From JACJWR01 sp964627505 (GTDB lineage: Bacteria > Actinomycetota > Actinomycetes > S36-B12 > UBA10799): a stretch of DNA of 5,159 bases. How positions within the stretch are numbered: the first letter of the stretch is position 1; every line of letters begins with the position of its first letter. Position numbers and translations under genes: made by a program. Location: the NCBI GenBank assembly GCA_964627505.1, contig CAZVKB010000161.1:1-5159 (forward strand), given 5' to 3'. Of the stretch, positions 1-4,660 are shown in pieces. The notes under the pieces were generated by a model that searched no databases, was not told the DNA's origin, and worked only from the letters and a program-made list of their open reading frames with translations.

Positions 1-59
1 AATCAGCGCTGGCAGCTGCCGGTCTGCCGGTACGTCATGGCATCAGCCATGCGGTCTGA
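1..59 (+). CDS. hisF: Imidazole glycerol phosphate synthase cyclase subunit HisF, C-terminal end only (partial)
   Basis: The third frame is open from the window edge to a TGA at 57-59 and reads SALAAAGLPVRHGISHAV. HisF proteins of Actinobacteria commonly end in an alanine-rich helix followed by a G-x-x-V-R tail, which AAGLPVR resembles, and hisF is a common neighbour of hisI in these genomes. HisF with HisH makes imidazole glycerol phosphate and AICAR in histidine synthesis. If the call is right, the protein has about seven extra residues (HGISHAV) after the usual end. Only 18 codons are visible, no catalytic residue is included, and the first two frames are also open here, so the call rests on a short tail match plus context. 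It could be the end of another alanine-rich protein. Confidence 0.5.
   Translation, partial: SALAAAGLPVRHGISHAV
36..51. repeat. Short perfect inverted repeat (6-bp stem, 4-nt loop) in the probable hisF tail
   Basis: CATGGC (36-41) and GCCATG (46-51) are perfect complements around the tetraloop ATCA. It lies inside the last codons of the probable hisF, upstream of the larger stem-loop at 71-91. No T run follows on either strand. It may add to a termination or mRNA 3'-end structure, or be chance. Confidence 0.35.
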
Positions 60-70
60 GTCGGCATGTC

Positions 71-91
71 ATTGAGGTGGTGGGCCTCAAT
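71..91. terminator. Stem-loop between convergent genes, possible terminator without a U tract
   Basis: ATTGAGG (71-77) pairs perfectly with CCTCAAT (85-91) around a 7-nt loop. It starts 11 nt after the probable hisF stop and lies about 100 nt beyond the stop of the convergent minus-strand gene, so it could serve either transcript. There is no run of T on either side. That fits the U-tract-poor hairpins often proposed for high-GC Actinobacteria but also weakens the call. The rest of 60-191 shows no coding region that I trust. Confidence 0.35.
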
Positions 92-191
92 CAGCATGTA
101 GTCCGGGCGGCAGGCATAGTCCCCACAACTTATAGGAGACGACACAACCACCAGCAACTCCTCGACACTGCTCCCCCCAACGACGTGACTC

Positions 192-833
192 TTACACCCC
201 TCGTTTACCTGCGAGGTAGCGTTCGACATCCTCAGGCGGGCCGAGAATCTCCAGCCCGAGTGTGGCATCACGTCCGAAGAGGTGGAGGGCGATTTCCGAT
301 ACCGGGCCCCGCAATGTGACCGAGGTCTCAGTGATTTCGCCCTGGTCATGGCCTGGGACATCGGTCGGTTGCATGGTTACCTTTACCAAGGAATTGCGAA
401 GAAGCATTTTTGCGGACTTGGTCAAGGCGCGCCACAGTTGGGAGCGGGCATCGGCTGACAGGTCCCGTGGAGACCAATCCGGCTGTGCGCGGCGGATGTC
501 TTCATGGTGGATGAAGTACTCCATCGTGTTCGCCATCGCGTCCACACCGGGGAGCGCAAAGAACGACAGCCGTGGGGGACCGTTGCGGACCTTGTCGACC
601 AATTCCGGGTACGGCTGCTCGGCTGCGCCCGCCTGGACGCGGTCGGTCCAGCCGGCCAGTTGCGGCACCACGATGCCGATGGAGGCGTCGGGCCGGGCCT
701 CCCGGACAACCAAGTGGGCGACGAGATCGCGGGTGTCCCAGCCAGCGCAGAGGGTGGGTGCGTCGGGACCCACAACATCGCACAGGTTGGCGAGGGCGGC
801 GCGCTCGGACGAGGCGAGCGAATTAGTAGACAT
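192..833 (-). CDS. TIGR03085-type putative metal-binding protein (mycothiol-dependent maleylpyruvate isomerase / DinB-like superfamily)
   Basis: This 213-residue soluble protein has the N-terminal pattern of the actinobacterial DinB-like/maleylpyruvate-isomerase superfamily: TLCAGWDTRDLVAHLVVRE at about 27-45, with a conserved His at 40. A second block, MEYFIHHEDIRRAQPDW (about 104-120), contains an E-x3-H arrangement (E105, H109). In characterised members, a His from the first block plus Glu and His from such a motif bind a divalent metal. That these three residues do so here is inference. Some superfamily members use mycothiol as thiol cofactor, but the TIGR03085 subgroup has no established substrate. 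The ATG at 831-833 was chosen because the frame upstream (to about 1049) encodes Arg/Pro-rich sequence unlike the family. No Shine-Dalgarno is visible, and a -10-like TAACCT sits 7 nt upstream, so the mRNA may be leaderless. The gene runs against its neighbours, between the probable hisF and hisI. Length and codon use look normal and intact. Confidence 0.85.
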   Translation of the reverse strand: MSTNSLASSERAALANLCDVVGPDAPTLCAGWDTRDLVAHLVVREARPDASIGIVVPQLAGWTDRVQAGAAEQPYPELVDKVRNGPPRLSFFALPGVDAMANTMEYFIHHEDIRRAQPDWSPRDLSADARSQLWRALTKSAKMLLRNSLVKVTMQPTDVPGHDQGEITETSVTLRGPVSEIALHLFGRDATLGLEILGPPEDVERYLAGKRGV

Positions 834-840
834 GAAGACC

Positions 841-846
841 AGGTTA
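841..846 (-). promoter_or_regulatory. Candidate -10 element for a leaderless transcript of the TIGR03085-type gene
   Basis: Read on the minus strand, TAACCT fits the actinobacterial -10 pattern TANNNT and ends exactly 7 nt before the ATG. Transcription would therefore begin at or next to the start codon. The lack of a Shine-Dalgarno before this ATG fits a leaderless mRNA. No convincing -35 is found at the usual distance; a TTGCCC (873-878) is about 26 nt away, too far. A single hexamer match can arise by chance. Confidence 0.35.
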
Positions 847-872
847 GTTGCGCCCCCGCAGTTCGGCGTGGC

Positions 873-907
873 GGGCAAGCCCACCACGATCCCGGTTCCG
901 CTTGCCC
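873..907. repeat. 8-bp inverted repeat with 19-nt spacer
   Basis: GGGCAAGC at 873-880 is matched by its exact reverse complement GCTTGCCC at 900-907. The arms lie about 40-75 nt upstream of the minus-strand gene start. They could be a dyad operator or a weak hairpin. An 8-bp match in GC-rich DNA is only modest evidence. Confidence 0.3.
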
Positions 908-926
908 ACGCGGTTGTGGTCGTTTT

Positions 927-956
927 CGTGGGGTGCGGTCGTGAGCGACCCCCACG
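927..956. repeat. Bipartite stem-loop in the hisI upstream region
   Basis: CGTGGGG (927-933) pairs with CCCCACG (950-956). Inside it, GTCG (938-941) pairs with CGAC (946-949) around the tetraloop TGAG, leaving a 4-nt bulge (934-937) on one side. On the plus strand no T run follows; TTTT (923-926) precedes it and reads as AAAA after the hairpin on the minus strand, so it is not a classical terminator. It could be part of a leader RNA for hisI-trpE if transcription starts upstream, or a protein-binding dyad. Confidence 0.4.
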
Positions 957-1002
957 CAGGGAAACCTCGCAACGAAGAGCGTGGCCTGCGCCAGCGTTTC
1001 CC

Positions 1003-1056
1003 GTGACACCATGACAGCGGGGTCGGCGGTCCGAGCGCCAGCGACGCACGTGTCAC
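1003..1056. repeat. GTGACAC / GTGTCAC inverted repeat just upstream of hisI
   Basis: GTGACAC at 1003-1009 is exactly complementary to GTGTCAC at 1050-1056, with a 40-nt GC-rich interval. The second arm ends 21 nt before the hisI start, close to its ribosome binding site. The arms could form a long-loop hairpin or be paired half-sites for a regulator. Evidence is limited to the 7-bp match. Confidence 0.3.
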
Positions 1057-1066
1057 CAGTGGTGGC

Positions 1067-1070
1067 AGGA
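1067..1070 (+). promoter_or_regulatory. Ribosome binding site of hisI
   Basis: AGGA lies 7 nt before the ATG at 1078. This supports that start, which is also the only ATG/GTG/TTG available between the in-frame stop at 1012-1014 and the conserved part of the protein. Confidence 0.6.
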
Positions 1071-1077
1071 TGGCGCC

Positions 1078-1473
1078 ATGAGTGTCGCAACCCCGCCAGA
1101 TCATGATCCCGCGCCTGTGACCACACCGATTGTTCCCTGGCGGCCCGACGACAGCGGCCTCGTGTGCGCCGTGGCCCAGGACCGCAGCAACGGCGAAGTC
1201 CTGATGGTGGCGTGGATGGACGCCGAGGCGGTACGACGTACTTTAGAAACCGGTCGCGCCACCTATTGGTCGCGTTCGCGCGAGGAGTATTGGGTGAAAG
1301 GCGAAACGTCCGGTCACATCCAAACAGTCCACGAGATCCGGGTGGACTGCGACGGCGACGCCCTCCTACTCCTTGTGGATCAAACCGGCGCTGCGTGTCA
1401 CACCGGCACGCGAAGTTGTTTCGACACGGCCCGCGTCCCTGTGACTGACGCCCCGAACGGGAACCTGCGATGA
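1078..1473 (+). CDS. hisI: Phosphoribosyl-AMP cyclohydrolase HisI (stand-alone)
   Basis: HisI opens the purine ring of phosphoribosyl-AMP to give ProFAR (N'-5'-phosphoribosylformimino-AICAR-ribotide), the third step of histidine synthesis, in the cytoplasm. The 131-residue protein shows the whole family signature. NGEVLMVAWMD is at 38-48, WVKGETSGH at 72-80 and DCDGD at 90-94 (metal-binding Asp90, Asp92, Asp94). The CHTGTRSCF block is at 107-115, so the three zinc-site cysteines correspond to Cys91, Cys107 and Cys114. It is the single-domain form: there is no fused HisE pyrophosphohydrolase domain, as is usual in Actinobacteria. The N-terminal 20 residues are variable and Pro/Thr-rich. Its TGA overlaps the trpE ATG as ATGA, so translation of the two is probably coupled and they share an mRNA. 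It looks complete and functional. Confidence 0.96.
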   Translation: MSVATPPDHDPAPVTTPIVPWRPDDSGLVCAVAQDRSNGEVLMVAWMDAEAVRRTLETGRATYWSRSREEYWVKGETSGHIQTVHEIRVDCDGDALLLLVDQTGAACHTGTRSCFDTARVPVTDAPNGNLR

Positions 1474-3032
1474 CCACCACCAGCTACCTTGATCTGGGCC
1501 TCGACGGTGCCGTCGCCCCGAGCCCGGCGGAGTTCGCCAGACTGGCCAACGACCGGCGCGTGATCCCCGTCTGTCGCAAGTTGTTGGCCGACGGCATGAC
1601 CCCGATCAGCGTGTACCGGGCGTTGGCCGACGAACGTCCGGGGACCTTCCTGCTGGAATCAGCCGAACAGGGCGGCCAGTGGACCCGGTTCAGTTTCATC
1701 GGCGTGGCCAGCGCCGCCGCCCTTGTGGAGTCCGAAGGCGCGGCAACCTGGCACGGACGGATACCAGCCGGGCTCACACAATCCGGTCCACCACAAGAGT
1801 TGCTTGCAGAAGCGCTGTCGGTGCTGGCGACCCCGCGCCTGCCCGGGCTGCCACCACTCACAGGTGGCCTCGTGGGCGCTGTGGGATACGACATGGTCCG
1901 CCGGTTCGAGGCCATACCGGATTCCAACCCCGACGAGTTGCACCTACCCGAGCTGGCCATGCTCTTGGCCACCGACGTCGCGGTATTCGACCACCTCGAC
2001 GGCACAGTCTGGCTGATCGCCAACGCGATCAATTACGACAACTCTGATCAGGGCGTGACCCGCGCTTACGAACACGCCCTTGCTCGTGTGGAGCGCATGA
2101 CCCGCGACCTGTGTCGCCCGGTCACGGATCAAGTCCACACATTTGACCGGCACGCTACTTGCGAATTTCAGAGCAACACCACCCGCGCGCGCTATCTCGA
2201 CATGGTGGACATCGCCAAAGAGCACATTCGCGCCGGCGACGCCTTCCAAATCGTGCTCTCGCAGCGCTTCGACGCACCGTGTCCGGCCAGCGCGCTTGAC
2301 CTCTATCGGGTGCTTCGGGCCAGCAACCCCAGCCCCTACATGTACCTCGTGCGCGTGCCCGACACCAGCGACTCCACTACCTCACAAGTCGCCTTCGACA
2401 TCGTGGGATCGAGCCCCGAGGCCTTGGTCAAACTCACCTCCGGCGAAGCCATGCTGCACCCGATCGCGGGCACGCGCCACCGCGGCCGCACTCCGGAGGA
2501 GGACGCGGCGCTGGCCGTGGAACTCTTGGCGGACGAAAAAGAGCGCGCCGAACATCTCATGCTCGTAGACCTCGGTCGCAATGACCTGGGCCGCGTGTGT
2601 ACACCAGGGTCGGTGAACGTCGTGGAGTTCATGGCCGTGGAACGCTTCTCGCACGTCATGCACATTGTTTCCACGGTCGTGGGAACTTTGCAGACCGAAT
2701 ACAACGCGGTTGATCTGCTGGCCGCCACCTTCCCGGCTGGCACCCTGTCGGGCGCTCCCAAACCGCGGGCTATGGAGATCATCGACGATTTGGAATCGGT
2801 GCGGCGCGGCGTCTATGCGGGGTGCATCGGCTACTTCGACTTCGCCGGCGACATGGACACCGCCATCGCCATCCGCACCGCCGTCGTACGCGACGGTGTC
2901 GCTCACGTGCAGGCTGGCGCCGGGATCGTGGCGGACTCCGATCCGACTTCGGAGTACGAGGAGTGTCGCAATAAGGCCATGGCGGTTTTGCAGGCTGTGG
3001 CAATCGCCAGCACGGTTGGGCAGCCGCACTGA
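1470..3032 (+). CDS. trpE: Anthranilate synthase component I TrpE
   Basis: TrpE converts chorismate to anthranilate, using ammonia from a glutamine amidotransferase partner (TrpG, absent here). This is the first committed step of tryptophan synthesis. The 520-residue length is normal. The N-terminal domain carries LLES at 61-64 and the GLVGAVGYDMVRRFE block at 133-147. The chorismate-binding domain has HIRAGDAFQIVLSQRF (252-267), NPSPYM (286-291), PIAGTR (331-336), EHLMLVDLGRNDLGRV (361-376), FSHVMHIVS (393-401) with the conserved His398, FPAGTLSGAPK (421-431), and GAGIVADSDPTSEYEE (483-498). Glu361 and Glu498 match the Mg2+-ligand glutamates of known TrpE structures. LLES and NPSPYM form the tryptophan feedback pocket in the enteric enzymes, so feedback inhibition is expected. 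The family also includes PabB, but the PIAGT motif, this pocket and the downstream Trp-associated gene favour TrpE. The ATG overlaps the hisI stop, with a weak GGGA 7 nt upstream. Its own TGA overlaps the next start by one base. Confidence 0.97.
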   Translation: MTTTSYLDLGLDGAVAPSPAEFARLANDRRVIPVCRKLLADGMTPISVYRALADERPGTFLLESAEQGGQWTRFSFIGVASAAALVESEGAATWHGRIPAGLTQSGPPQELLAEALSVLATPRLPGLPPLTGGLVGAVGYDMVRRFEAIPDSNPDELHLPELAMLLATDVAVFDHLDGTVWLIANAINYDNSDQGVTRAYEHALARVERMTRDLCRPVTDQVHTFDRHATCEFQSNTTRARYLDMVDIAKEHIRAGDAFQIVLSQRFDAPCPASALDLYRVLRASNPSPYMYLVRVPDTSDSTTSQVAFDIVGSSPEALVKLTSGEAMLHPIAGTRHRGRTPEEDAALAVELLADEKERAEHLMLVDLGRNDLGRVCTPGSVNVVEFMAVERFSHVMHIVSTVVGTLQTEYNAVDLLAATFPAGTLSGAPKPRAMEIIDDLESVRRGVYAGCIGYFDFAGDMDTAIAIRTAVVRDGVAHVQAGAGIVADSDPTSEYEECRNKAMAVLQAVAIASTVGQPH

Positions 3033-3652
3033 TGGCAACCCCGGCGGCACCGGACGCGGACTCGCCGGTCGACGAAACCGGGCCCGCTGCGGCCAGCTCA
3101 CGGGAATATGCAGCCGCGCTCGCCGGGCTGGTGCTCGGTGCGGCGCTCATGCTGCTCGCGCTGGCCCAAGATTGGATCCGGGCGACAGCGACTGCCCCGG
3201 GTTCCCCCGCGATCAGCATCGTCCTGAGTGGTCGGGCCTTGGTCCCGATTGCCGCGGGCGCTGCGATCGTGCTGCTCGCCGGTGCCGCCGGTGTCGTGGC
3301 TGCACGCAACCGATGGCGTGTGACGATCGGAATCGTCCTGGTTGTGGTGGCCTCCGGGGCAGTGATCGCCGTCGCCATGTTTGCAGTCGCCGGTCCTCCC
3401 GCCGCCCGCCTCGTGGCTGAACTCGGCGTGCCAGCCACCGCTGTGACCACCTCAATCTGGTGGTTGGTGTGCCTCTTCGGGGCTGTGCTCGCGGATCTCG
3501 CCGGCTTGGCAGTGGTGGTACGAGGCCGCAGTTGGCCGGTGATGACCTCACGCTACGAACGCAAGGCCACACGGACCCAAAACAACCCCACCGGCAATTC
3601 GGCCGCGCGGATCTGGGACGCTTTGGACCGCGGCGAAGACCCCACACGGTGA
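3032..3652 (+). CDS. Trp-operon-associated membrane protein (TIGR02234 / Trp_oprn_chp type)
   Basis: This 206-residue integral membrane protein directly follows trpE, its ATG sharing one base with the trpE TGA. After a hydrophilic N-terminus (1-24) there are four predicted membrane helices at about 27-47, 70-91, 96-120 and 142-164. The third and fourth are separated by a loop (about 121-141) that would face the same side as the loop between helices one and two. The cytoplasmic-looking tail holds WPVMTSRYER (168-177) and the terminal WDALDRGEDPT (195-205), which are hallmarks of this actinobacterial family. Rv1610, located between trpE and trpC in Mycobacterium tuberculosis, is of this kind. 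The family is tied to tryptophan synthesis by gene position only; no reaction, transport activity or partner is established. Possible roles are tryptophan or precursor transport, or tethering of the pathway, but these are guesses. The protein appears complete. Confidence 0.9.
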   Translation: MATPAAPDADSPVDETGPAAASSREYAAALAGLVLGAALMLLALAQDWIRATATAPGSPAISIVLSGRALVPIAAGAAIVLLAGAAGVVAARNRWRVTIGIVLVVVASGAVIAVAMFAVAGPPAARLVAELGVPATAVTTSIWWLVCLFGAVLADLAGLAVVVRGRSWPVMTSRYERKATRTQNNPTGNSAARIWDALDRGEDPTR

Positions 3653-3730
3653 TCGGACCTGTCACAATAGGCCCCAGTCGTGTGAGTGGACCTCAGACGC
3701 AGCAACCTGCCAGCACACACAGGAGAACAG
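3653..3730 (+). promoter_or_regulatory. 78-nt gap before the HGxxPAAW gene, possible 5' leader
   Basis: This is the only gap of any size in the plus-strand run after hisI, so a promoter for the downstream three genes could lie here or in the preceding coding end. I see a weak -10-like CACAAT (3663-3668) but no -35 at the right distance. GTGTG (3680-3684) and TGG (3687-3689) can pair with CCA (3710-3712) and CACAC (3714-3718), giving an imperfect hairpin ending just before the ribosome binding site. None of this is strong, and the gap may simply be an untranslated spacer. Confidence 0.25.
3721..3725 (+). promoter_or_regulatory. Strong ribosome binding site of the HGxxPAAW gene
   Basis: AGGAG lies 5 nt before the ATG at 3731 and is the best Shine-Dalgarno in the window. 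It decides the start: the in-frame GTG at 3686 would add 15 residues that do not look like this family. Confidence 0.8.
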
Positions 3731-3961
3731 ATGTCTAATCAGGTGCATGACAACCACGGTCAGACCCCGGCCGCGTGGACCGCCGTCACCATCATCATGA
3801 TCGCCTTCGTCATCGGCTCACTCGCCGTCGTGCTCGCGATGCCGTGGCTTTTCTGGGCGAGCGTGGCGCTGGTAGCTGTAGGCGGAATCGTCGGCAAAGT
3901 GATGTCGATGATGGGCTACGGCGCCAAGCCCGAAGACGACCAGACCATCGAACCAGCCTGA
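3731..3961 (+). CDS. HGxxPAAW-family small membrane protein
   Basis: This 76-residue protein begins with a short polar segment carrying the diagnostic HGQTPAAW motif (9-16). Two hydrophobic helices follow, at about 18-37 and 39-57 (the second ending in GGIVGKVMSMMGYG), then a short acidic tail. The HGxxPAAW family is known as small two-helix proteins of Actinobacteria, often encoded between the TIGR02234-type protein and trpC, as the gene order here would predict for its upstream side. Its function is unknown. The invariant His-Gly and Pro-Ala-Ala-Trp at the membrane edge suggest a conserved contact or ligand site, but this is inference. Only two bases separate its TGA from the GTG of the response regulator, so the two are almost certainly cotranscribed and probably translationally coupled. 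Confidence 0.88.
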   Translation: MSNQVHDNHGQTPAAWTAVTIIMIAFVIGSLAVVLAMPWLFWASVALVAVGGIVGKVMSMMGYGAKPEDDQTIEPA

Positions 3962-3963
3962 CA

Positions 3964-4650
3964 GTGTCGCGCGGACTCGTGCTCGTCGTCGAAGACGAGC
4001 GCAACATCGCCGATCTGCTCAAGCTCTATCTCGCCCGCGAAGGTTTCGGGGTGTTGATCGTCGGCGACGGCGAAGCTGGCTTGGAAGCCGTGCGTCAGAA
4101 TCGTCCGGTTGCGGTGCTGCTCGACGTCGGCCTGCCGGGCATCGACGGCACCGAGGTGTGCCGCCGGATGCGCGCAGATGACGACTGGACTCCGGTGCTT
4201 TTCTGCACGGCCCGGGATGACGAAATCGATCGCGTGCTGGGACTGGAACTCGGTGCCGACGACTACATCACCAAGCCGTTCAGCCCGCGGGAAGTGGTCG
4301 CCCGACTCAAAGCGGTGGTGCGCCGCACCCAGGGCGTCACTACCAAAGAGGACCTCACACTCGGCAATGTGGTGCTGGATCGGGAGTCCCACCGCTGTTT
4401 GGTGGATGGTGACGACGTGGCTTTAACCGCCACCGAATTCGATCTCCTGGCGCACCTGATGACCCACCCGGGCCGGGTCTACAGCCGCGAACAACTCCTG
4501 AGCGACGTGTGGGGATACTCCAGCGTCGTTACCACCCGCACTGTTGATGTCCACGTCGCGCAATTGCGGGCCAAACTCGGCAACCCCGATCTGATTCGGA
4601 CCGTGCGCGGCGTTGGGTACTCCGCGGATCCTGACGCCGCCGGACATTGA
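3964..4650 (+). CDS. OmpR/PhoB-family two-component response regulator
   Basis: This is a 228-residue cytoplasmic DNA-binding regulator. The receiver domain (about 4-118) has the acidic pair E10-D11, the phospho-acceptor D54 (in LLDVGLPGIDG), T82, Y101 (in GADDYITKPF) and K104, so all residues needed for phosphorylation and switching are present. The C-terminal winged-helix domain (about 132-222) shows LTATEFDLLAHLMTHPGRVYSREQ, with the recognition-helix region TRTVDVHVAQLRAKLG and the final RTVRGVGY hairpin. Residue numbers assume the GTG start at 3964, 2 nt after the preceding stop, which puts the first beta strand (GLVLVVEDE) at the usual distance from the N-terminus. No Shine-Dalgarno is visible there, fitting translational coupling. 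The frame is open further upstream (to 3775), but that part overlaps the HGxxPAAW gene out of frame and is rejected. The probable partner kinase starts 10 nt downstream. Target genes cannot be told from sequence. Confidence 0.95.
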   Translation: MSRGLVLVVEDERNIADLLKLYLAREGFGVLIVGDGEAGLEAVRQNRPVAVLLDVGLPGIDGTEVCRRMRADDDWTPVLFCTARDDEIDRVLGLELGADDYITKPFSPREVVARLKAVVRRTQGVTTKEDLTLGNVVLDRESHRCLVDGDDVALTATEFDLLAHLMTHPGRVYSREQLLSDVWGYSSVVTTRTVDVHVAQLRAKLGNPDLIRTVRGVGYSADPDAAGH

Positions 4651-4660
4651 ATCGTTCGCT

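Larger units (their letters stand above)
834..1077. promoter_or_regulatory. Divergent intergenic region upstream of hisI-trpE
   Basis: This 244-nt stretch separates the minus-strand TIGR03085-type gene from hisI and must hold the promoters of both unless hisI is served from elsewhere. On the plus strand I see no good -10/-35 pair. It contains three inverted repeats: GGGCAAGC (873-880) with GCTTGCCC (900-907); a bipartite stem-loop at 927-956; and GTGACAC (1003-1009) with GTGTCAC (1050-1056). No Trp- or His-rich leader peptide of the attenuator type is present. A TGGTGG at 1060-1065 is in the hisI frame but has no start codon before it. The region could hold an operator or leader RNA, but nothing I recognise by name. 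Confidence 0.4.

Noticed and set aside
16..31. Tandem 8-bp repeat CTGCCGGT x2
   Set aside because: Only two copies, inside a probable coding end in GC-rich DNA, so chance is the simplest explanation.
60..191. Search for a tRNA or small RNA in the convergent gap
   Set aside because: No T-loop-like GTTCGA motif, cloverleaf or other known RNA signature was found on either strand. Only the stem-loop at 71-91 stands out.
77..319. 80-codon plus-strand frame, open from the left edge, over the end of the minus-strand gene
   Set aside because: It overlaps a supported gene by over 120 nt, is rich in His/Arg/Pro and has no recognisable motif. The third-frame HisF-like tail is the better explanation for the left edge.
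832..1014. Plus-strand frame from ATG 832 (about 60 codons) as a leader gene of hisI
   Set aside because: It is the end of a longer antisense frame. It has no Shine-Dalgarno, no Trp or His run and no hydrophobic or domain pattern.
834..1049. N-terminal extension of the TIGR03085-type gene to an upstream start near 1049
   Set aside because: The extra 72 residues are Arg/Gly-rich and unlike the family. The ATG at 831-833 puts the conserved block at the expected distance and has a -10-like element next to it.
1070..1081. Three-codon frame ATG GCG CCA TGA that ends as ATGA on the hisI start
   Set aside because: It is probably a chance product of the palindrome TGGCGCCA. AGGA is better placed for the hisI ATG, and a three-codon peptide cannot be supported from sequence alone.
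1011..1106. 31-residue plus-strand frame (MTAGSAVRAP start) overlapping the hisI start, as an attenuator leader peptide
   Set aside because: It contains only scattered His and Trp codons, lacks a good ribosome binding site and extends into hisI. It does not resemble known trp or his leader peptides.
422..1480. Long minus-strand open frame (352 codons) across the TIGR03085-type gene, the intergenic region and hisI
   Set aside because: It is an Arg/Pro-rich antisense translation of GC-rich coding DNA. It overlaps two well-supported genes and shows no recognisable domain.
2382..3101. Minus-strand open frame (239 codons) inside trpE
   Set aside because: It lies opposite strongly conserved TrpE motifs and shows no family features, so it is a GC-driven antisense frame.
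2779..3450. Minus-strand open frame (223 codons) under trpE and the membrane protein gene
   Set aside because: It is low-complexity Ala/Thr- and Arg-rich sequence opposite two supported genes.
3686..3730. GTG at 3686 as start of the HGxxPAAW protein
   Set aside because: The 15 added residues are not family-like, and the strong AGGAG at 3721-3725 points to ATG 3731.
3775..3963. Upstream start of the response regulator at 3775
   Set aside because: This part is the out-of-frame reading of the HGxxPAAW gene (His/Arg-rich), while a receiver domain normally begins within a few residues of the first beta strand, as with GTG 3964.
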